NCBI RefSeq assembly: GCF_007828835.1
Contig: NZ_VIVL01000011.1
Coordinates: 1-64,000, forward strand
Reading direction: 5' to 3'
Origin: Variovorax beijingensis
Lineage (GTDB): Bacteria > Pseudomonadota > Gammaproteobacteria > Burkholderiales > Burkholderiaceae_C
DNA length: 64,000 nucleotides
The notes beneath the pieces are model-generated. The model searched no databases. It worked only from the letters and a program-made list of their open reading frames with translations, and had not been told where the DNA came from. Of this stretch, positions 16,152 to 25,634 are shown piece after piece (position 1 is the stretch's first letter; each line of letters begins with the position of its first letter). Both the position numbers and the translations under genes were made by a program.

Positions 16152-16375
16152 CGTTGGTGCCTGCGGCGTGGTTCACGCGCCGCGGTTCAACGGGAAGCAG
16201 GAGTGAACGCCCTCCGGAAACGGAACAAGGCCGAAGCCGCCTGCGCTGCCCCCGCAACGGTCAAGCAGTCGACGCCGCAAGCGTCAACCTCATCCATCAA
16301 GCCACTGGGTGCCCTGAAACAGGCACCTGGGAAGGCGGTGGGGTCGCACTGCCAGCCCGGATACCGGCCAACGAG
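16152..16375 (+). promoter_or_regulatory. Cobalamin (adenosylcobalamin) riboswitch
   Basis: The leader contains the ordered signature elements of B12 riboswitches: GGTTCAACGGGAAGCAGG (16184-16201), CTGCCCCCGCAACGGTC (16246-16262), AGCCACTG near 16301, CCTGGGAAGGC (16327-16337) and a B12-box GCCAGCCCGGATACCGGCC (16351-16369). It should reduce expression of btuB and the following B12 operon when adenosylcobalamin is plentiful. The btuB start lies about 115 nt after the B12 box. Confidence 0.93.
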
Positions 16376-16485
16376 GCGGCTGCCGCATGCGCGATCGATT
16401 GTCGGTTCGGCGCGCAAGGCAGCCATTGCGTCCAAGCGCCGGCGGGGAAGCCGGCGACGGGCATAGACGTTCGTTCGCTCCATTC

Positions 16486-18426
16486 ATGACTTCCTGTGGT
16501 TTTCTTTCCCTCGGCCGTTCGCCTGCGCGCCGCCGCCTTGCCTGCCTGCCGCTCGCGCTGGCCTCCGCCTTCGGCGGCATGGCGCTGCTTCAACTGCCGG
16601 CCGTCGCGCATGCCCAGCAGGATGCGCCGGCACTCGGCGAAACCGTGGTCACAGCCAACCGCACGCCGCAGCCGCTGTCGGACCTGGTGGGCGACGTGTC
16701 CGTGGTCGACCGCCAGACCATCGAGCGCAGCGGCGCGGTCGGCGTGGCCGACGTGCTGGCGCGCCTGCCGGGCATCGAGATCACGCGCAACGGCAGCGTG
16801 GGCAACACCACCAGCCTGTTCATCCGCGGCGCCGAGACGCGCTTCACGGCCGTCTACATCGACGGCGTGCGCGTCGATTCGCAATCGACCGGCGGTGCCG
16901 GCTGGGAAAGCATTCCGCTCTCGCAGATCGACCGCATCGAAGTGCTGCGCGGTCCGGCCGCCGCGGTGTACGGCTCCGATGCCGTGGGCGGCGTGATCCA
17001 GCTCTTCACGAAGCGCGGCGAAGAGGGCGTGGCGCCCTACGCGGGCATCGGCTTCGGAAGCCATGGCTTGCGCAAGGCGGAGGCGGGCGTGAGCGGGAAA
17101 TCGGGTGCCTTCGACTACTCGCTGGGCGCGGCCCACGAGGAAAGCCGGGGCTTCAACGTGCTGCCGATGGACAAGCGCACGCCCTCGAAGGACGGCTTCA
17201 CCAGCCCCGACCGCGATGGCTATCGCAGCAATGCCGGCAACTTGCGCCTGGGCTACCAGCTCACGCCGAACCAGCGGCTGGAAGCCACGCTGCTGTACAG
17301 CGACATGGAAGCCGGCTACGACCCGCCGGTGAGCTTCAGGACCAAGCCGCCGATCCTCTTCAGGAACGACATCTCGAACAACACGCTGCGTACGGCCGGG
17401 CTCTCGTGGTCGGCCAAGTGGAACGACATCTACAGCACGCGCGTGCAGGTCACCGATTCGCAGTCGGTCTACAAGACCCAGCCATCGTTCTACCGCACCG
17501 AGACGAACCTGCGCGGCTACCTGTTCCAGAACGAGTTCCGCTTCGGCCCGCACCTGGTGACGGCCACGCTCGAGCGCCGCGAAGACGCGCTCGAGAATGC
17601 ACCCACCACCAGCAGCGGCCTGTTCTCGAGCAAGCGTTCGCAGGATGCGGTCTCGCTCGGCTACGGCTTCGTGCAGGGCGCGCATTCGCTCCAGCTGCAT
17701 GTGCGCCATGATGACGACAGCGAGTTCGGCGGCAAGGCCACCGGCAGCGCCGCCTACGGCTACGCGATCACGCCCAGGCTGCGCGCCACCGTCTCGGCCG
17801 GCACGGCGTTCCGCGCACCCACGCTGTACCAGCGCTTCAGCGAATACGGCGTGGCCAGCCTCAAGCCCGAGTCGAGCCGCAACGTGGAGCTGGGCCTGCA
17901 GTACACCGACGGCGGCACGCATGCGGGCATCGTCGTCTACCAGAACCGCGTCGAGAATCTGATCGTGTTCGACGGCTCGGCCACCAACTGCCGCTCCGGC
18001 TTCGGCTGCTATGCCAGCACGGCGCGGGCCCGCTACCAGGGCGTGACGCTGTCGGGCGGCCACCGCATCGGCGACGTGACATTGCGCGCATCGCTCGACT
18101 TCCAGGACCCGCGCGACCTGGACACCGACCACCTGCTGGCGCGCCGCGCGCGCCGCCACGGCACGCTCGGCGCCGACTGGCGCGTTGCCGGCTGGACGCT
18201 GGGCGCCGAGCTGCAATCGTCGAGCAAGCGCTTCGACGACGCCGCCAACACGCGCACGCTGGGCGGCTATACCGTGCTGAACCTGGTGGCCAGCACGCAG
18301 ATCACGCGCGACATCGGCCTGGTGGCCCGCGTCGACAATGTGGGCGACAAGGACTACACGCTTGCACGCGGCTACGCCACCGGCGGCCGCAACGCTTACA
18401 TCGGCCTGAAGTGGACACCGCAATAA
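16486..18426 (+). CDS. btuB: TonB-dependent cobalamin receptor
   Basis: A 646-residue outer-membrane receptor for B12. The signal peptide ends near AHA-QQDAP (about residues 1-44). A TonB-box region with GETVVTANR follows, then the plug domain (VADVLARLPGIEITRNG, IERVEVLRGP-like block) and the beta-barrel ending in aromatic-rich strands (YIGLKWTPQ). The riboswitch directly upstream and the btuFCD genes downstream identify the ligand. The ATG at 16486 is chosen over an earlier in-frame ATG at 16387 because the signal peptide begins there. Confidence 0.93.
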   Translation: MTSCGFLSLGRSPARRRLACLPLALASAFGGMALLQLPAVAHAQQDAPALGETVVTANRTPQPLSDLVGDVSVVDRQTIERSGAVGVADVLARLPGIEITRNGSVGNTTSLFIRGAETRFTAVYIDGVRVDSQSTGGAGWESIPLSQIDRIEVLRGPAAAVYGSDAVGGVIQLFTKRGEEGVAPYAGIGFGSHGLRKAEAGVSGKSGAFDYSLGAAHEESRGFNVLPMDKRTPSKDGFTSPDRDGYRSNAGNLRLGYQLTPNQRLEATLLYSDMEAGYDPPVSFRTKPPILFRNDISNNTLRTAGLSWSAKWNDIYSTRVQVTDSQSVYKTQPSFYRTETNLRGYLFQNEFRFGPHLVTATLERREDALENAPTTSSGLFSSKRSQDAVSLGYGFVQGAHSLQLHVRHDDDSEFGGKATGSAAYGYAITPRLRATVSAGTAFRAPTLYQRFSEYGVASLKPESSRNVELGLQYTDGGTHAGIVVYQNRVENLIVFDGSATNCRSGFGCYASTARARYQGVTLSGGHRIGDVTLRASLDFQDPRDLDTDHLLARRARRHGTLGADWRVAGWTLGAELQSSSKRFDDAANTRTLGGYTVLNLVASTQITRDIGLVARVDNVGDKDYTLARGYATGGRNAYIGLKWTPQ

Positions 18427-19820
18427 GCCAGTACGACGCGAACAGCGAACCGGTCGCTGCGCACGCCTGCGCCGCCGTGCTGGTGGCGGCCCCGGCTTCG
18501 GGGCAGGGCAAGACCACGGTCGCGGCCGCCCTGGCGCGGCTGCATGCGCGCCAGGGCCGGCGCGTGCGGGTCTTCAAGTGCGGGCCCGACTTTCTCGACC
18601 CCTGCTGGCTGGCGCTTGCCAGCGGCGCGCCGGTGCATTCGCTCGACCTCTGGATGACCGGCGAGGCCGACTGCCGCCGGCGGCTGCATGCGGCGGCGGC
18701 CGAGGCCGACCTGCTGATCGTCGAAGGCGTCATGGGCCTGTTCGATGGCAGTCCCAGCGCGGCGGACCTGGCCGAGCGCTTCGGCCTGCCGGTGCTGGCC
18801 GTGATCGATGCACAGGCCATGGCCGGCACCTTCGGCGCGCTGGCCTACGGCCTGCAGAACTTCCGGCCCGCGCTGCCCTGGGCCGGCGTGCTGGCCAACC
18901 GCGTGGCCGGTGAACGCCATGCCGGCATGCTGAAGGGGGCCTTGCGCGAACCGGCGCAGTGGCTCGGCAGCCTGCCGCGCGGTGCCGGCTTCGAGCTGCC
19001 CGAGCGGCACCTGGGCCTGGTCGCCGCGCATGAACTCGGCGACGCGATGGCGCGGCTCGATGCGGCGGCCGACGCGATGGCCGCCACGCCTCTGGGCAAG
19101 CGGCCGCTTGCCGAATGGCCGCTGGTACGCTTCGAGGCTGCCCCGGCCGAGCCGCCGGCGCGCATCGATCCGCTGCTGCAGGGCCGCACCATCGCGGTCG
19201 CGCGCGACGCGGCCTTTGCCTTCATCTATCCGGCCAACCTCGACGTGCTGGCGGCGCTGGGCGCGCGGGTCGTGTTCTTCTCACCGCTCGCCGGCGATGC
19301 GCTGCCCGCATGCGATGCGCTCTGGCTGCCCGGCGGCTACCCCGAGCTGCATGCCAAGGCGCTGTCCGCCAGCGATTCCCTGCGCGCGGCGCTGGCCGCG
19401 CATGTTGCCGCGGGCAGGCCGGTCTGGGCCGAGTGCGGCGGCATGATGTCGCTGTTCGAGCAACTGGAGACGGCCGATGGCGCATCGCACGCGCTCTGGG
19501 GCCTGCTGCCCGGCCGGGTGGCGATGCACAAGCGGCTCGCCGGCCTGGGTCCTCAGCAGCTCAGGCTTGGCGACCACACCGTGCGCGGCCACACCTTTCA
19601 TTATTCGAGCTGCGAGACGCCGCTGGTGCCGGCGGCCTTCACCGGCAGGCCGGGCGCGGACGCCCGCGCCGGAGAGGCCTTCTATGTGCACGGCCCGGTG
19701 CGGGCGAGCTATTTTCATGCGTGGTTCGCGTCCAGCCCCGAAGCCACGGCCAGCCTGTTCGGCGCGATGCCGATCGAGCTCGAACGCGAAACCCCGGAGG
19801 CCGATGCGCATGCGCGTTGA
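18411..19820 (+). CDS. cobB: Cobyrinate a,c-diamide synthase
   Basis: Amidates the a- and c-side chains of cobyrinate using glutamine and ATP. The 469-residue protein has the N-terminal P-loop ATPase domain (APASGQGKTTVAAALA, about residues 27-42, then FKCGPDFLDP). The C-terminal type 1 glutamine amidotransferase domain has Cys in WAECGGMMSLFEQL (about 340-353). It begins with GTG and overlaps the end of btuB by 16 bases, so it is in the riboswitch-controlled operon. Confidence 0.92.
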   Translation: MDTAISQYDANSEPVAAHACAAVLVAAPASGQGKTTVAAALARLHARQGRRVRVFKCGPDFLDPCWLALASGAPVHSLDLWMTGEADCRRRLHAAAAEADLLIVEGVMGLFDGSPSAADLAERFGLPVLAVIDAQAMAGTFGALAYGLQNFRPALPWAGVLANRVAGERHAGMLKGALREPAQWLGSLPRGAGFELPERHLGLVAAHELGDAMARLDAAADAMAATPLGKRPLAEWPLVRFEAAPAEPPARIDPLLQGRTIAVARDAAFAFIYPANLDVLAALGARVVFFSPLAGDALPACDALWLPGGYPELHAKALSASDSLRAALAAHVAAGRPVWAECGGMMSLFEQLETADGASHALWGLLPGRVAMHKRLAGLGPQQLRLGDHTVRGHTFHYSSCETPLVPAAFTGRPGADARAGEAFYVHGPVRASYFHAWFASSPEATASLFGAMPIELERETPEADAHAR

Positions 19821-20385
19821 ACACGAATTCATCCTCGGTGGCCAGAAAAGCGGCAAGTCGCGCCGCGCCGAGCAGCGCGCCGCCGACTGGCTGGCCGAGG
19901 CGCCCGGAATGCGGCGCGCCGTGCTGATTGCCACCGCCCAGGCCCACGACGACGAGATGCAGGAGCGCATCGTGCGCCACCAGGCCGACCGCGCCCGCCG
20001 CGTGCCCGCCCTGCGGACCGTGGAAGAACCGGTCGAGCTGGCGCGCGCCATCGTCACCCAGAGCTCGCCCGAGACGCTGGTGGTGGTCGACTGCCTCACG
20101 CTCTGGCTCACCAACCTGCTGATGCCGCTGCGCTGCGAGACCGCGCAGCCGGTCACGCGCACGCCGGCGGCGCATGCCGCGATGCTGCTCGTGGCGCTAC
20201 GCGAGGCGCGCGGACCGGTGGTGCTGGTGGGCAACGAGATCGGCCTGGGCGTGATTCCGCTCGGCCGCGAAACCCGCGCTTTCGTCGACGCGCTGGGCCG
20301 CATGAACCAGGACGTGGCGACCGCCTGCGATCGCGTCACGCTGATGGCGGCCGGCTTGCCGCTGACCCTGAAGGCACCTGCATGA
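19810..20385 (+). CDS. cobU: Adenosylcobinamide kinase / adenosylcobinamide-phosphate guanylyltransferase
   Basis: A bifunctional enzyme that phosphorylates adenosylcobinamide and transfers GMP to give adenosylcobinamide-GDP. The protein is 191 residues, with the P-loop GGQKSGKSRRAE near the N-terminus, VVDCLTLWLTNLL in the middle and the GNEIGLGVIP block. Two ATGs are close (19804 and 19810). GGAGG at 19796-19800 is better spaced for the second. The start overlaps the end of cobB and the stop overlaps btuF by ATGA. Confidence 0.92.
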   Translation: MRVEHEFILGGQKSGKSRRAEQRAADWLAEAPGMRRAVLIATAQAHDDEMQERIVRHQADRARRVPALRTVEEPVELARAIVTQSSPETLVVVDCLTLWLTNLLMPLRCETAQPVTRTPAAHAAMLLVALREARGPVVLVGNEIGLGVIPLGRETRAFVDALGRMNQDVATACDRVTLMAAGLPLTLKAPA

Positions 20386-21251
20386 CCGCCCGCTGGATTC
20401 GATGCTTGTCCGCGGCCATTGGGCTTGGCCTCTTCGCGCTGGCCGCGCATGCCATCGAGGTGGTCGACGAGCGCGGCGTGGCGGTGAGCCTGCCGCAGCC
20501 GCCGCAGCGCATCGTCACGCTGCTGCCGTCGCTGACCGAAGGGGTCTGCGCACTCGGTGCCTGTTCCCGGCTGGTGGGCGTCGACAATTACTCCAACTCG
20601 CCGAGCGCGGTGCGCGCCTTGCCGCAGCTGGGCGGCGGGCTCGACCCGAACGTCGAGGCGATCGTGGCGCTGCGGCCCGATGCGGTGCTGCTCGCCAAGT
20701 CGTCGCGCGTGACGCAGCGGCTCGAGGCGCTGGGCCTCAAGGTGCTGGTGCTCGAACCCAAGAGCCATGCCGACGTGCGGCGCGTGCTCGACAAGCTCGA
20801 CCAGGTGCTGGGCACCCATGAGGCGCCGAACATCTGGCGCGTGATCGATGCCAGCGTGTCGGCTGCGGCGCAATCGCTGCCGGCCCGTGCGAGGGGCCAG
20901 CGCGTCTACTTCGAGGTCAACAGCGCGCCCTATGCGGCCGGCGAATCGTCCTTCATCGGCGAGACGCTTGCGCGGCTGGGCATGAAGAACATCGTGCCGG
21001 CTTCGCTCGGGCCTTTTCCCAAGCTCAACCCCGAATATGTGGTGCGCGCCAATCCCGATCTCATCATGGTCAGCGTGCGCAGCGCGGCGGGCATGGAACA
21101 GCGCCCGGGCTGGAGCGGCATCCGCGCGGTGCGCGAAGGGCGCATCTGCCGCTTCGACGCCGCGCAGTCGGACGTGCTCGTGCGCCCCGGCCCGCGCATG
21201 GACGAGGCCGCACGGCTGATGGCGCGCTGCATCGCGGAGAAGGCCGGCTGA
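20382..21251 (+). CDS. btuF: Cobalamin ABC transporter, periplasmic binding protein
   Basis: A 289-residue periplasmic protein with a signal peptide (cleavage near LAAHA, residue 24) and the two-lobed FecB/BtuF fold: GVAVSLPQPPQRIVTLLPSLTE, then VGVDNYSNSP, then NVEAIVALRPDAVLL. It delivers B12 from BtuB to BtuCD. It overlaps cobU by 4 bp and is followed 15 bp later by btuC. Confidence 0.9.
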   Translation: MTARWIRCLSAAIGLGLFALAAHAIEVVDERGVAVSLPQPPQRIVTLLPSLTEGVCALGACSRLVGVDNYSNSPSAVRALPQLGGGLDPNVEAIVALRPDAVLLAKSSRVTQRLEALGLKVLVLEPKSHADVRRVLDKLDQVLGTHEAPNIWRVIDASVSAAAQSLPARARGQRVYFEVNSAPYAAGESSFIGETLARLGMKNIVPASLGPFPKLNPEYVVRANPDLIMVSVRSAAGMEQRPGWSGIRAVREGRICRFDAAQSDVLVRPGPRMDEAARLMARCIAEKAG

Positions 21252-21266
21252 GCCCGGGTGGACTTC

Positions 21267-22277
21267 ATGCACACACGCCATCAGCGCCGCGTCTGGCTCT
21301 TCGGCATCGCCTTGCTGGTGCTGGGCGGTGCGCTGGCGTTGCTCGGCCTGGGCATCGGCAGCACCGGCTTCGAAAGCCTGCTGGCGGCGTGGCGCGATCC
21401 GGTGGCGCTGCGCATCGTCTGGGACATCCGGCTGCCGCGCACGCTCGGCGCCTGGCTCGCGGGTGCGCTGCTCGGGCTCGCGGGCTCGGTGGCACAGGGC
21501 CTGTTCCGCAACCCGCTGGCCGACCCTTATCTGCTGGGCAGCGCCTCGGGCGCCTCGCTCGGCGTGGCGGTGGCGCTGCTGCTGTTCGGCGGCTCGGCCG
21601 CCAGCACGCAATGGGCGATGCGCCTGGGGCTCACGGGCGCGGCCTTCGTGGGGGCGGTGCTCGCGGTGATGCTCACGCTGGTGCTCGCGCGCGGCGTGCA
21701 GCAGACGCTGCGGCTGCTGCTCGCGGGCGTGATCGTCGGCGTGGTGCTCGGCGCCGCCAAGGACCTGATCACCATCGCCTCGGCCGACATCCTGCAGGCC
21801 ATCCAGGGCTTCATCCTCGGCAGCACCGGCCTGGTCGGCTGGAGCGCCTGCGCGGTGATGGCCGCGGTCGGCGCGGTGTGCCTGCTGCTGGGCTGGGCGC
21901 TTGCGCCGGTGCTCGACGGCCTGGCGCTCGGCGAAGCGACGGCCCGCAGCCTCGGCTTGCCGCTGGGCGCGATGCGCGCCACGCTGGTGGTGGTGCTCGC
22001 ACTGGCCACCGGCGCGGCCGTGGCGCAGACCGGCCTGATCGCCTTCGTGGGGCTGGCCGCGCCGCACCTCGTGCGCTCCGTGGTCAAGACCACGCACGCG
22101 GGGCTGATCGTGCTGTCGGCCGCGATGGGCGGGCTGCTGCTGATGGCCGCCGACCTGCTGGCGCGCTGGCTCATCGCGCCGCAGGAACTGCCCGTGGGCG
22201 TGCTCACGGCCGTGCTCGGCGGCAGCTACCTGCTGTGGCTGATGCACAGGCGCGGTGCGCGGGGCGGTGTGGCATGA
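21267..22277 (+). CDS. btuC: Cobalamin ABC transporter, permease
   Basis: A FecCD/BtuC-family permease of 336 residues with about ten membrane segments. Family blocks include RLPRTLGAWLAGALLGLAGSVAQG, NPLADPYLLGSASGASLG and the coupling-helix region around LGLPLGAMRATLVVVL. A GTG at 21258 would add three residues. It forms the channel with BtuD and receives B12 from BtuF, whose gene precedes it. Its stop overlaps the start of btuD by ATGA. Confidence 0.92.
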   Translation: MHTRHQRRVWLFGIALLVLGGALALLGLGIGSTGFESLLAAWRDPVALRIVWDIRLPRTLGAWLAGALLGLAGSVAQGLFRNPLADPYLLGSASGASLGVAVALLLFGGSAASTQWAMRLGLTGAAFVGAVLAVMLTLVLARGVQQTLRLLLAGVIVGVVLGAAKDLITIASADILQAIQGFILGSTGLVGWSACAVMAAVGAVCLLLGWALAPVLDGLALGEATARSLGLPLGAMRATLVVVLALATGAAVAQTGLIAFVGLAAPHLVRSVVKTTHAGLIVLSAAMGGLLLMAADLLARWLIAPQELPVGVLTAVLGGSYLLWLMHRRGARGGVA

Positions 22278-23053
22278 GTCGGATTCCCGCACTCGAAGCC
22301 CGCGGCCTGAGCGCCACGCTGGGCAACACCGAGGTGCTGCACGGCATCGACCTGAAGCTCGGCGCCGCGCGCTGGACCAGCGTGGTCGGGCCGAACGGGG
22401 CGGGCAAGTCGACCTTGCTCAAGGCGCTGGCGGGCCTGCTCGCGCACCGCGGCGAAGTCTTTCTTTTCGGCGACGCATCGGCCAGGGTGCCGGGCCGCAT
22501 CCGCGCGCAGCGCCTTTCGTGGCTGGGCCAGAGCGGCGCGGCGGGCGAGGGCAGCGCCGACGACCTGATGGTCTACGACGTCGCCATGCTCGGCCGCCTG
22601 CCGCACCAGCGCTGGCTCGCGGCGCCGAGCACGGCCGATCGCGCGGCGGTGGAGCGCGCATTGCGCAGCACCCAGGCCTGGGAGTGGCGCGAACGGCCGC
22701 TCGGCCAGCTCTCGGGCGGCGAACGCCAGCGCGTGCTGCTGGCGCGCGCGCTCGCGGTCGAGGCCGAGCTGCTGCTGATGGACGAGCCGCTCGCCAACCT
22801 CGACCCGCCGCACCAGGCCGACTGGATGCAGACCACGCGCGCGCTGGTGGCCCAGGGCCGCACCGTGGTCAGCGTGCTGCACGAACTGCCGATGGCGCTG
22901 GCCGCCGACGAGCTTGTGGTGATGAACCATGGGCGCGTGGTGCACCACGGCGGCAGCAGCGACCCGGCCACCCACGCGGCGCTTGAACAGGTGTTCGACC
23001 ACCGCATCCGCGTGCACCGCGTGGCCGACCAGTGGATCGCGCTGCCGAACTGA
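22274..23053 (+). CDS. btuD: Cobalamin ABC transporter, ATP-binding protein
   Basis: A 259-residue ABC ATPase. Walker A GPNGAGKST is at about residues 39-47, the signature LSGGERQRVLLARAL at about 148-162, Walker B LLLMDEPLANLD follows, and the switch His is in VSVLHELPMAL. It powers BtuC. The gene overlaps btuC by four bases and is followed by cobO after 25 bp. Confidence 0.92.
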   Translation: MSRIPALEARGLSATLGNTEVLHGIDLKLGAARWTSVVGPNGAGKSTLLKALAGLLAHRGEVFLFGDASARVPGRIRAQRLSWLGQSGAAGEGSADDLMVYDVAMLGRLPHQRWLAAPSTADRAAVERALRSTQAWEWRERPLGQLSGGERQRVLLARALAVEAELLLMDEPLANLDPPHQADWMQTTRALVAQGRTVVSVLHELPMALAADELVVMNHGRVVHHGGSSDPATHAALEQVFDHRIRVHRVADQWIALPN

Positions 23054-23078
23054 CCCACATCAACACGGAGCCCGCCTC

Positions 23079-23648
23079 ATGCAAATCGAAACACCCCCCA
23101 GCGAGAAGCCGTACGACAAGGCCGAAGGCGAACGCCGCGGCATCGTCATCGTCAACACCGGTGACGGCAAGGGCAAGAGCACCGCGGCCTTCGGCCTGGC
23201 GCTGCGCGCGCACGGCCGCGGCAAGGCGGTGAAGATCTACCAGTTCATGAAAGTGCCCTCGGCGCGCTTTGGCGAGCACCGCATGTTCGAGCAGATCGGC
23301 ATTCCGATCGAGGGGCTGGGCGACGGCTTCAGCTGGAAGAGCCAGGACCTCGAACGCTCGGCCCAGCTCGCGCGCGACGGCTGGGAAAAAGCCAGGGCGG
23401 CCATTCTTTCGGGCGAGTTCTTCCTGGTGGTGCTCGACGAGATCACCTACCCGCTGATCTACGGCTGGCTGCCGCTCGAAGGCGTGCTCGAAACGCTGCG
23501 CGCGCGGCCGAGCCACGTGCATGTGGTGCTCACCGGACGGCGCTGCCCGCCCGAGATCGTCGAGCTGGCCGACACCGTGACCGAGATGGCCATGGTCAAG
23601 CACGCATTCAAGGCCGGCATCCCGGCGCAGCGCGGCATCGAGGATTGA
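23079..23648 (+). CDS. cobO: Cob(I)yrinic acid a,c-diamide adenosyltransferase
   Basis: Adds the 5'-deoxyadenosyl group to the reduced corrinoid cobalt. The 189-residue CobA/CobO/BtuR-type protein has the P-loop NTGDGKGKSTAAFG near residues 26-39, the KVPSARFGEH region, and VVLDEITYPLIYGWL. It sits in the B12 operon between the importer genes and cobD. Confidence 0.93.
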   Translation: MQIETPPSEKPYDKAEGERRGIVIVNTGDGKGKSTAAFGLALRAHGRGKAVKIYQFMKVPSARFGEHRMFEQIGIPIEGLGDGFSWKSQDLERSAQLARDGWEKARAAILSGEFFLVVLDEITYPLIYGWLPLEGVLETLRARPSHVHVVLTGRRCPPEIVELADTVTEMAMVKHAFKAGIPAQRGIED

Positions 23649-23651
23649 GCG

Positions 23652-24596
23652 GTGCTCGCCGTCGCAGCGCTGTGGCTCGCACTGGCCATCGACCGCTGGC
23701 TGAGCGAACCTGCTGCGCGCTGGCATCCCGTGGTGTGGATGGGGCGCTACCTCGGCTCGATCGGCGCCCGCATGGCGCCGCGGCCGGCCGATGCAAAGCC
23801 GCGCGACCTGCCGCTGTTCCTGGCCGGCGCGCTGGCCTGGGGCGTGGGCGCGATGCTGGTCGGCGCGCTGGCGCTGGCACTGCAGGCAAGCGCCGCGCAA
23901 TGGCTGCTCGGCTGGGCAGAAGCCCTGGTGCTGGCCCTGGCGCTGAAACCGCTCTTCGCATGGCGCATGCTGCGCGCCGAAGTACTTGCCGTGGAGGCGG
24001 CGCTGTCCGTGTCACTGGAGGCGGGCCGCGCGCAACTCGCCCGGCTGGTGAGCCGCGACGTCTCGGCACTCAGCGAGTGCGAGGTGCGCGAAAGCGCCAT
24101 CGAATCGCTGGCCGAGAACCTCAACGATTCGCTCGTGGCGCCGCTGTTCTGGTTCGTGCTGCTGGGCCTGCCGGGCGCGGCGGTCTACCGCTTCGCCAAC
24201 ACGGCCGATGCGATGTGGGGCTATCGCGGCGAGCGCAATGGCCGCGACTGGACCTGGTTCGGCAAATGGGCCGCGCGTGCCGACGACGTGCTCTCGTGGC
24301 TGCCGGCACGGCTCACGGTGCTGCTGCTTGCGCTTGCGGCATGGCGTTGGCCGCGCGGCGTGGCGCGCGAGGCGCAGCGCACGCCCTCGCCCAACAGCGG
24401 CTGGCCGATGGCGGCAATGGCGCTGCTGCTCGGCGTGCGGCTCGCCAAGCCCGGCGTCTATGCATTGAATGCCGAAGGGCGGCCCGCCGATGCGGCCGAT
24501 ACGCAGCAGGCCGCGCAGTGGGGCGGCAGGGCAGTGCTGGCAACGGCCGCTTGTGCATCATTGGCGATCTTCTTCGCGGCAATCCCCAGGGCATGA
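23652..24596 (+). CDS. cobD: Adenosylcobinamide-phosphate synthase
   Basis: A CbiB/CobD membrane protein of 314 residues that attaches aminopropanol (or its phosphate) to adenosylcobyric acid. Several hydrophobic segments are present. Family blocks are DRWLSEPAARWHPVVWMGRYL at the start, SECEVRESAIESLAENLNDS near residues 138-157, and the conserved NTADAMWGY. It starts with GTG four bases after the cobO stop and overlaps cobC by ATGA. CobC supplies its aminopropanol phosphate partner. Confidence 0.92.
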   Translation: MLAVAALWLALAIDRWLSEPAARWHPVVWMGRYLGSIGARMAPRPADAKPRDLPLFLAGALAWGVGAMLVGALALALQASAAQWLLGWAEALVLALALKPLFAWRMLRAEVLAVEAALSVSLEAGRAQLARLVSRDVSALSECEVRESAIESLAENLNDSLVAPLFWFVLLGLPGAAVYRFANTADAMWGYRGERNGRDWTWFGKWAARADDVLSWLPARLTVLLLALAAWRWPRGVAREAQRTPSPNSGWPMAAMALLLGVRLAKPGVYALNAEGRPADAADTQQAAQWGGRAVLATAACASLAIFFAAIPRA

Positions 24597-25618
24597 CACC
24601 GGAACACACGACATCCACCGGCCTGCTGCACGGCGGCCCCGACGCGGCCGGCGCCGCCTGGCACGATTTCTCGACCAATGGCAACGCCACGGGCTCATGC
24701 CCCGCGGTGCTTGCCGCGCTGCGTGCGGCCGATGCTGCGCACTATCCGGACCCGGGCTACACGGCGCTGCGCCGCGCCTTGGCAAGCTTTCACGGCGTGG
24801 CCGCCGAACGCATCGTGATCGCGGCCAGTGCCAGCGAATTCATCCACCGCATCGGCGCCGCCTTTGCGCAGGGCGGCGGCCGTCAGGTCTTGCTGCCGGC
24901 GCACAGCTACGGCGACTACGAGCGTGCGGCATCGGCCTGGGGCCTTCAGGTGCTGCGGCCGCCGGCGCCGTGCGGCGAAGCGGCGCTGCGCTGGTGCTGC
25001 GAGCCTTCGAGCCCGCTGGGCCAGGCACAGCCCGATCTCGCGCAGCACGCCGCGGCCGGTGGCACCTGCGTGCTCGACCTGGCCTACGAAGCGCTGCGCG
25101 TCGAAGGCGTGGCATCGCTCGACGCAGCGCAGCGCAACCGCGTCTGGCAGCTGTGGACGCCGAACAAGGCGATGGGCCTGACGGGCGTCCGTGCCGCCTA
25201 TGCCATCGCGCCCGAAGGCGATGCCGCCGCGCCGCTCAAGCAGCGCCTCGAGCGGCTTGCGCCCTCGTGGCCGGTGGGCGCGCACGGCGTGGCGCTGCTC
25301 GAGACCTGGATCGGCGACGCCGCCCAAGCCTGGCTCGCCCGAAGCCTGCGCACCCTGCGCGAATGGAAAGCGCAGCAGCGCGCCCTCTGCGAATCGCTGG
25401 GATGGCAGTGCCTGCCGAGCGAAGCCAACTTCTTCTGCGCGCGCACCGACGCGCCTTACCCGCGGCTGGCCGCCCGGCTGCGCGCCGAAGGCATCAAGCT
25501 GCGAGACTGTGCATCATTCGGCCTGCCGGGCCATGTGCGGCTCGGCGTGCTGCCGCCGCAGAGCCAGCAGGCGCTCAAAGAGGCCTGGAGGCGCGCCGCG
25601 GCTTCGGCCGAACCTTGA
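24593..25618 (+). CDS. cobC: L-threonine-O-3-phosphate decarboxylase
   Basis: A PLP-dependent class I/II aminotransferase-fold enzyme of 341 residues that makes (R)-1-aminopropan-2-yl phosphate for the corrin side chain. Visible blocks are the N-terminal substrate loop HDFSTNGNATGSCP, YPDPGYTALRRALA, LDLAYEALR (PLP-binding Asp) and the Schiff-base Lys in LWTPNKAMGLTG. It is the last gene of the first B12 block. LrgA follows 17 bp later on the same strand and may be cotranscribed. Confidence 0.9.
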   Translation: MTPEHTTSTGLLHGGPDAAGAAWHDFSTNGNATGSCPAVLAALRAADAAHYPDPGYTALRRALASFHGVAAERIVIAASASEFIHRIGAAFAQGGGRQVLLPAHSYGDYERAASAWGLQVLRPPAPCGEAALRWCCEPSSPLGQAQPDLAQHAAAGGTCVLDLAYEALRVEGVASLDAAQRNRVWQLWTPNKAMGLTGVRAAYAIAPEGDAAAPLKQRLERLAPSWPVGAHGVALLETWIGDAAQAWLARSLRTLREWKAQQRALCESLGWQCLPSEANFFCARTDAPYPRLAARLRAEGIKLRDCASFGLPGHVRLGVLPPQSQQALKEAWRRAAASAEP

Positions 25619-25634
25619 ACGCCAGGACATCCGC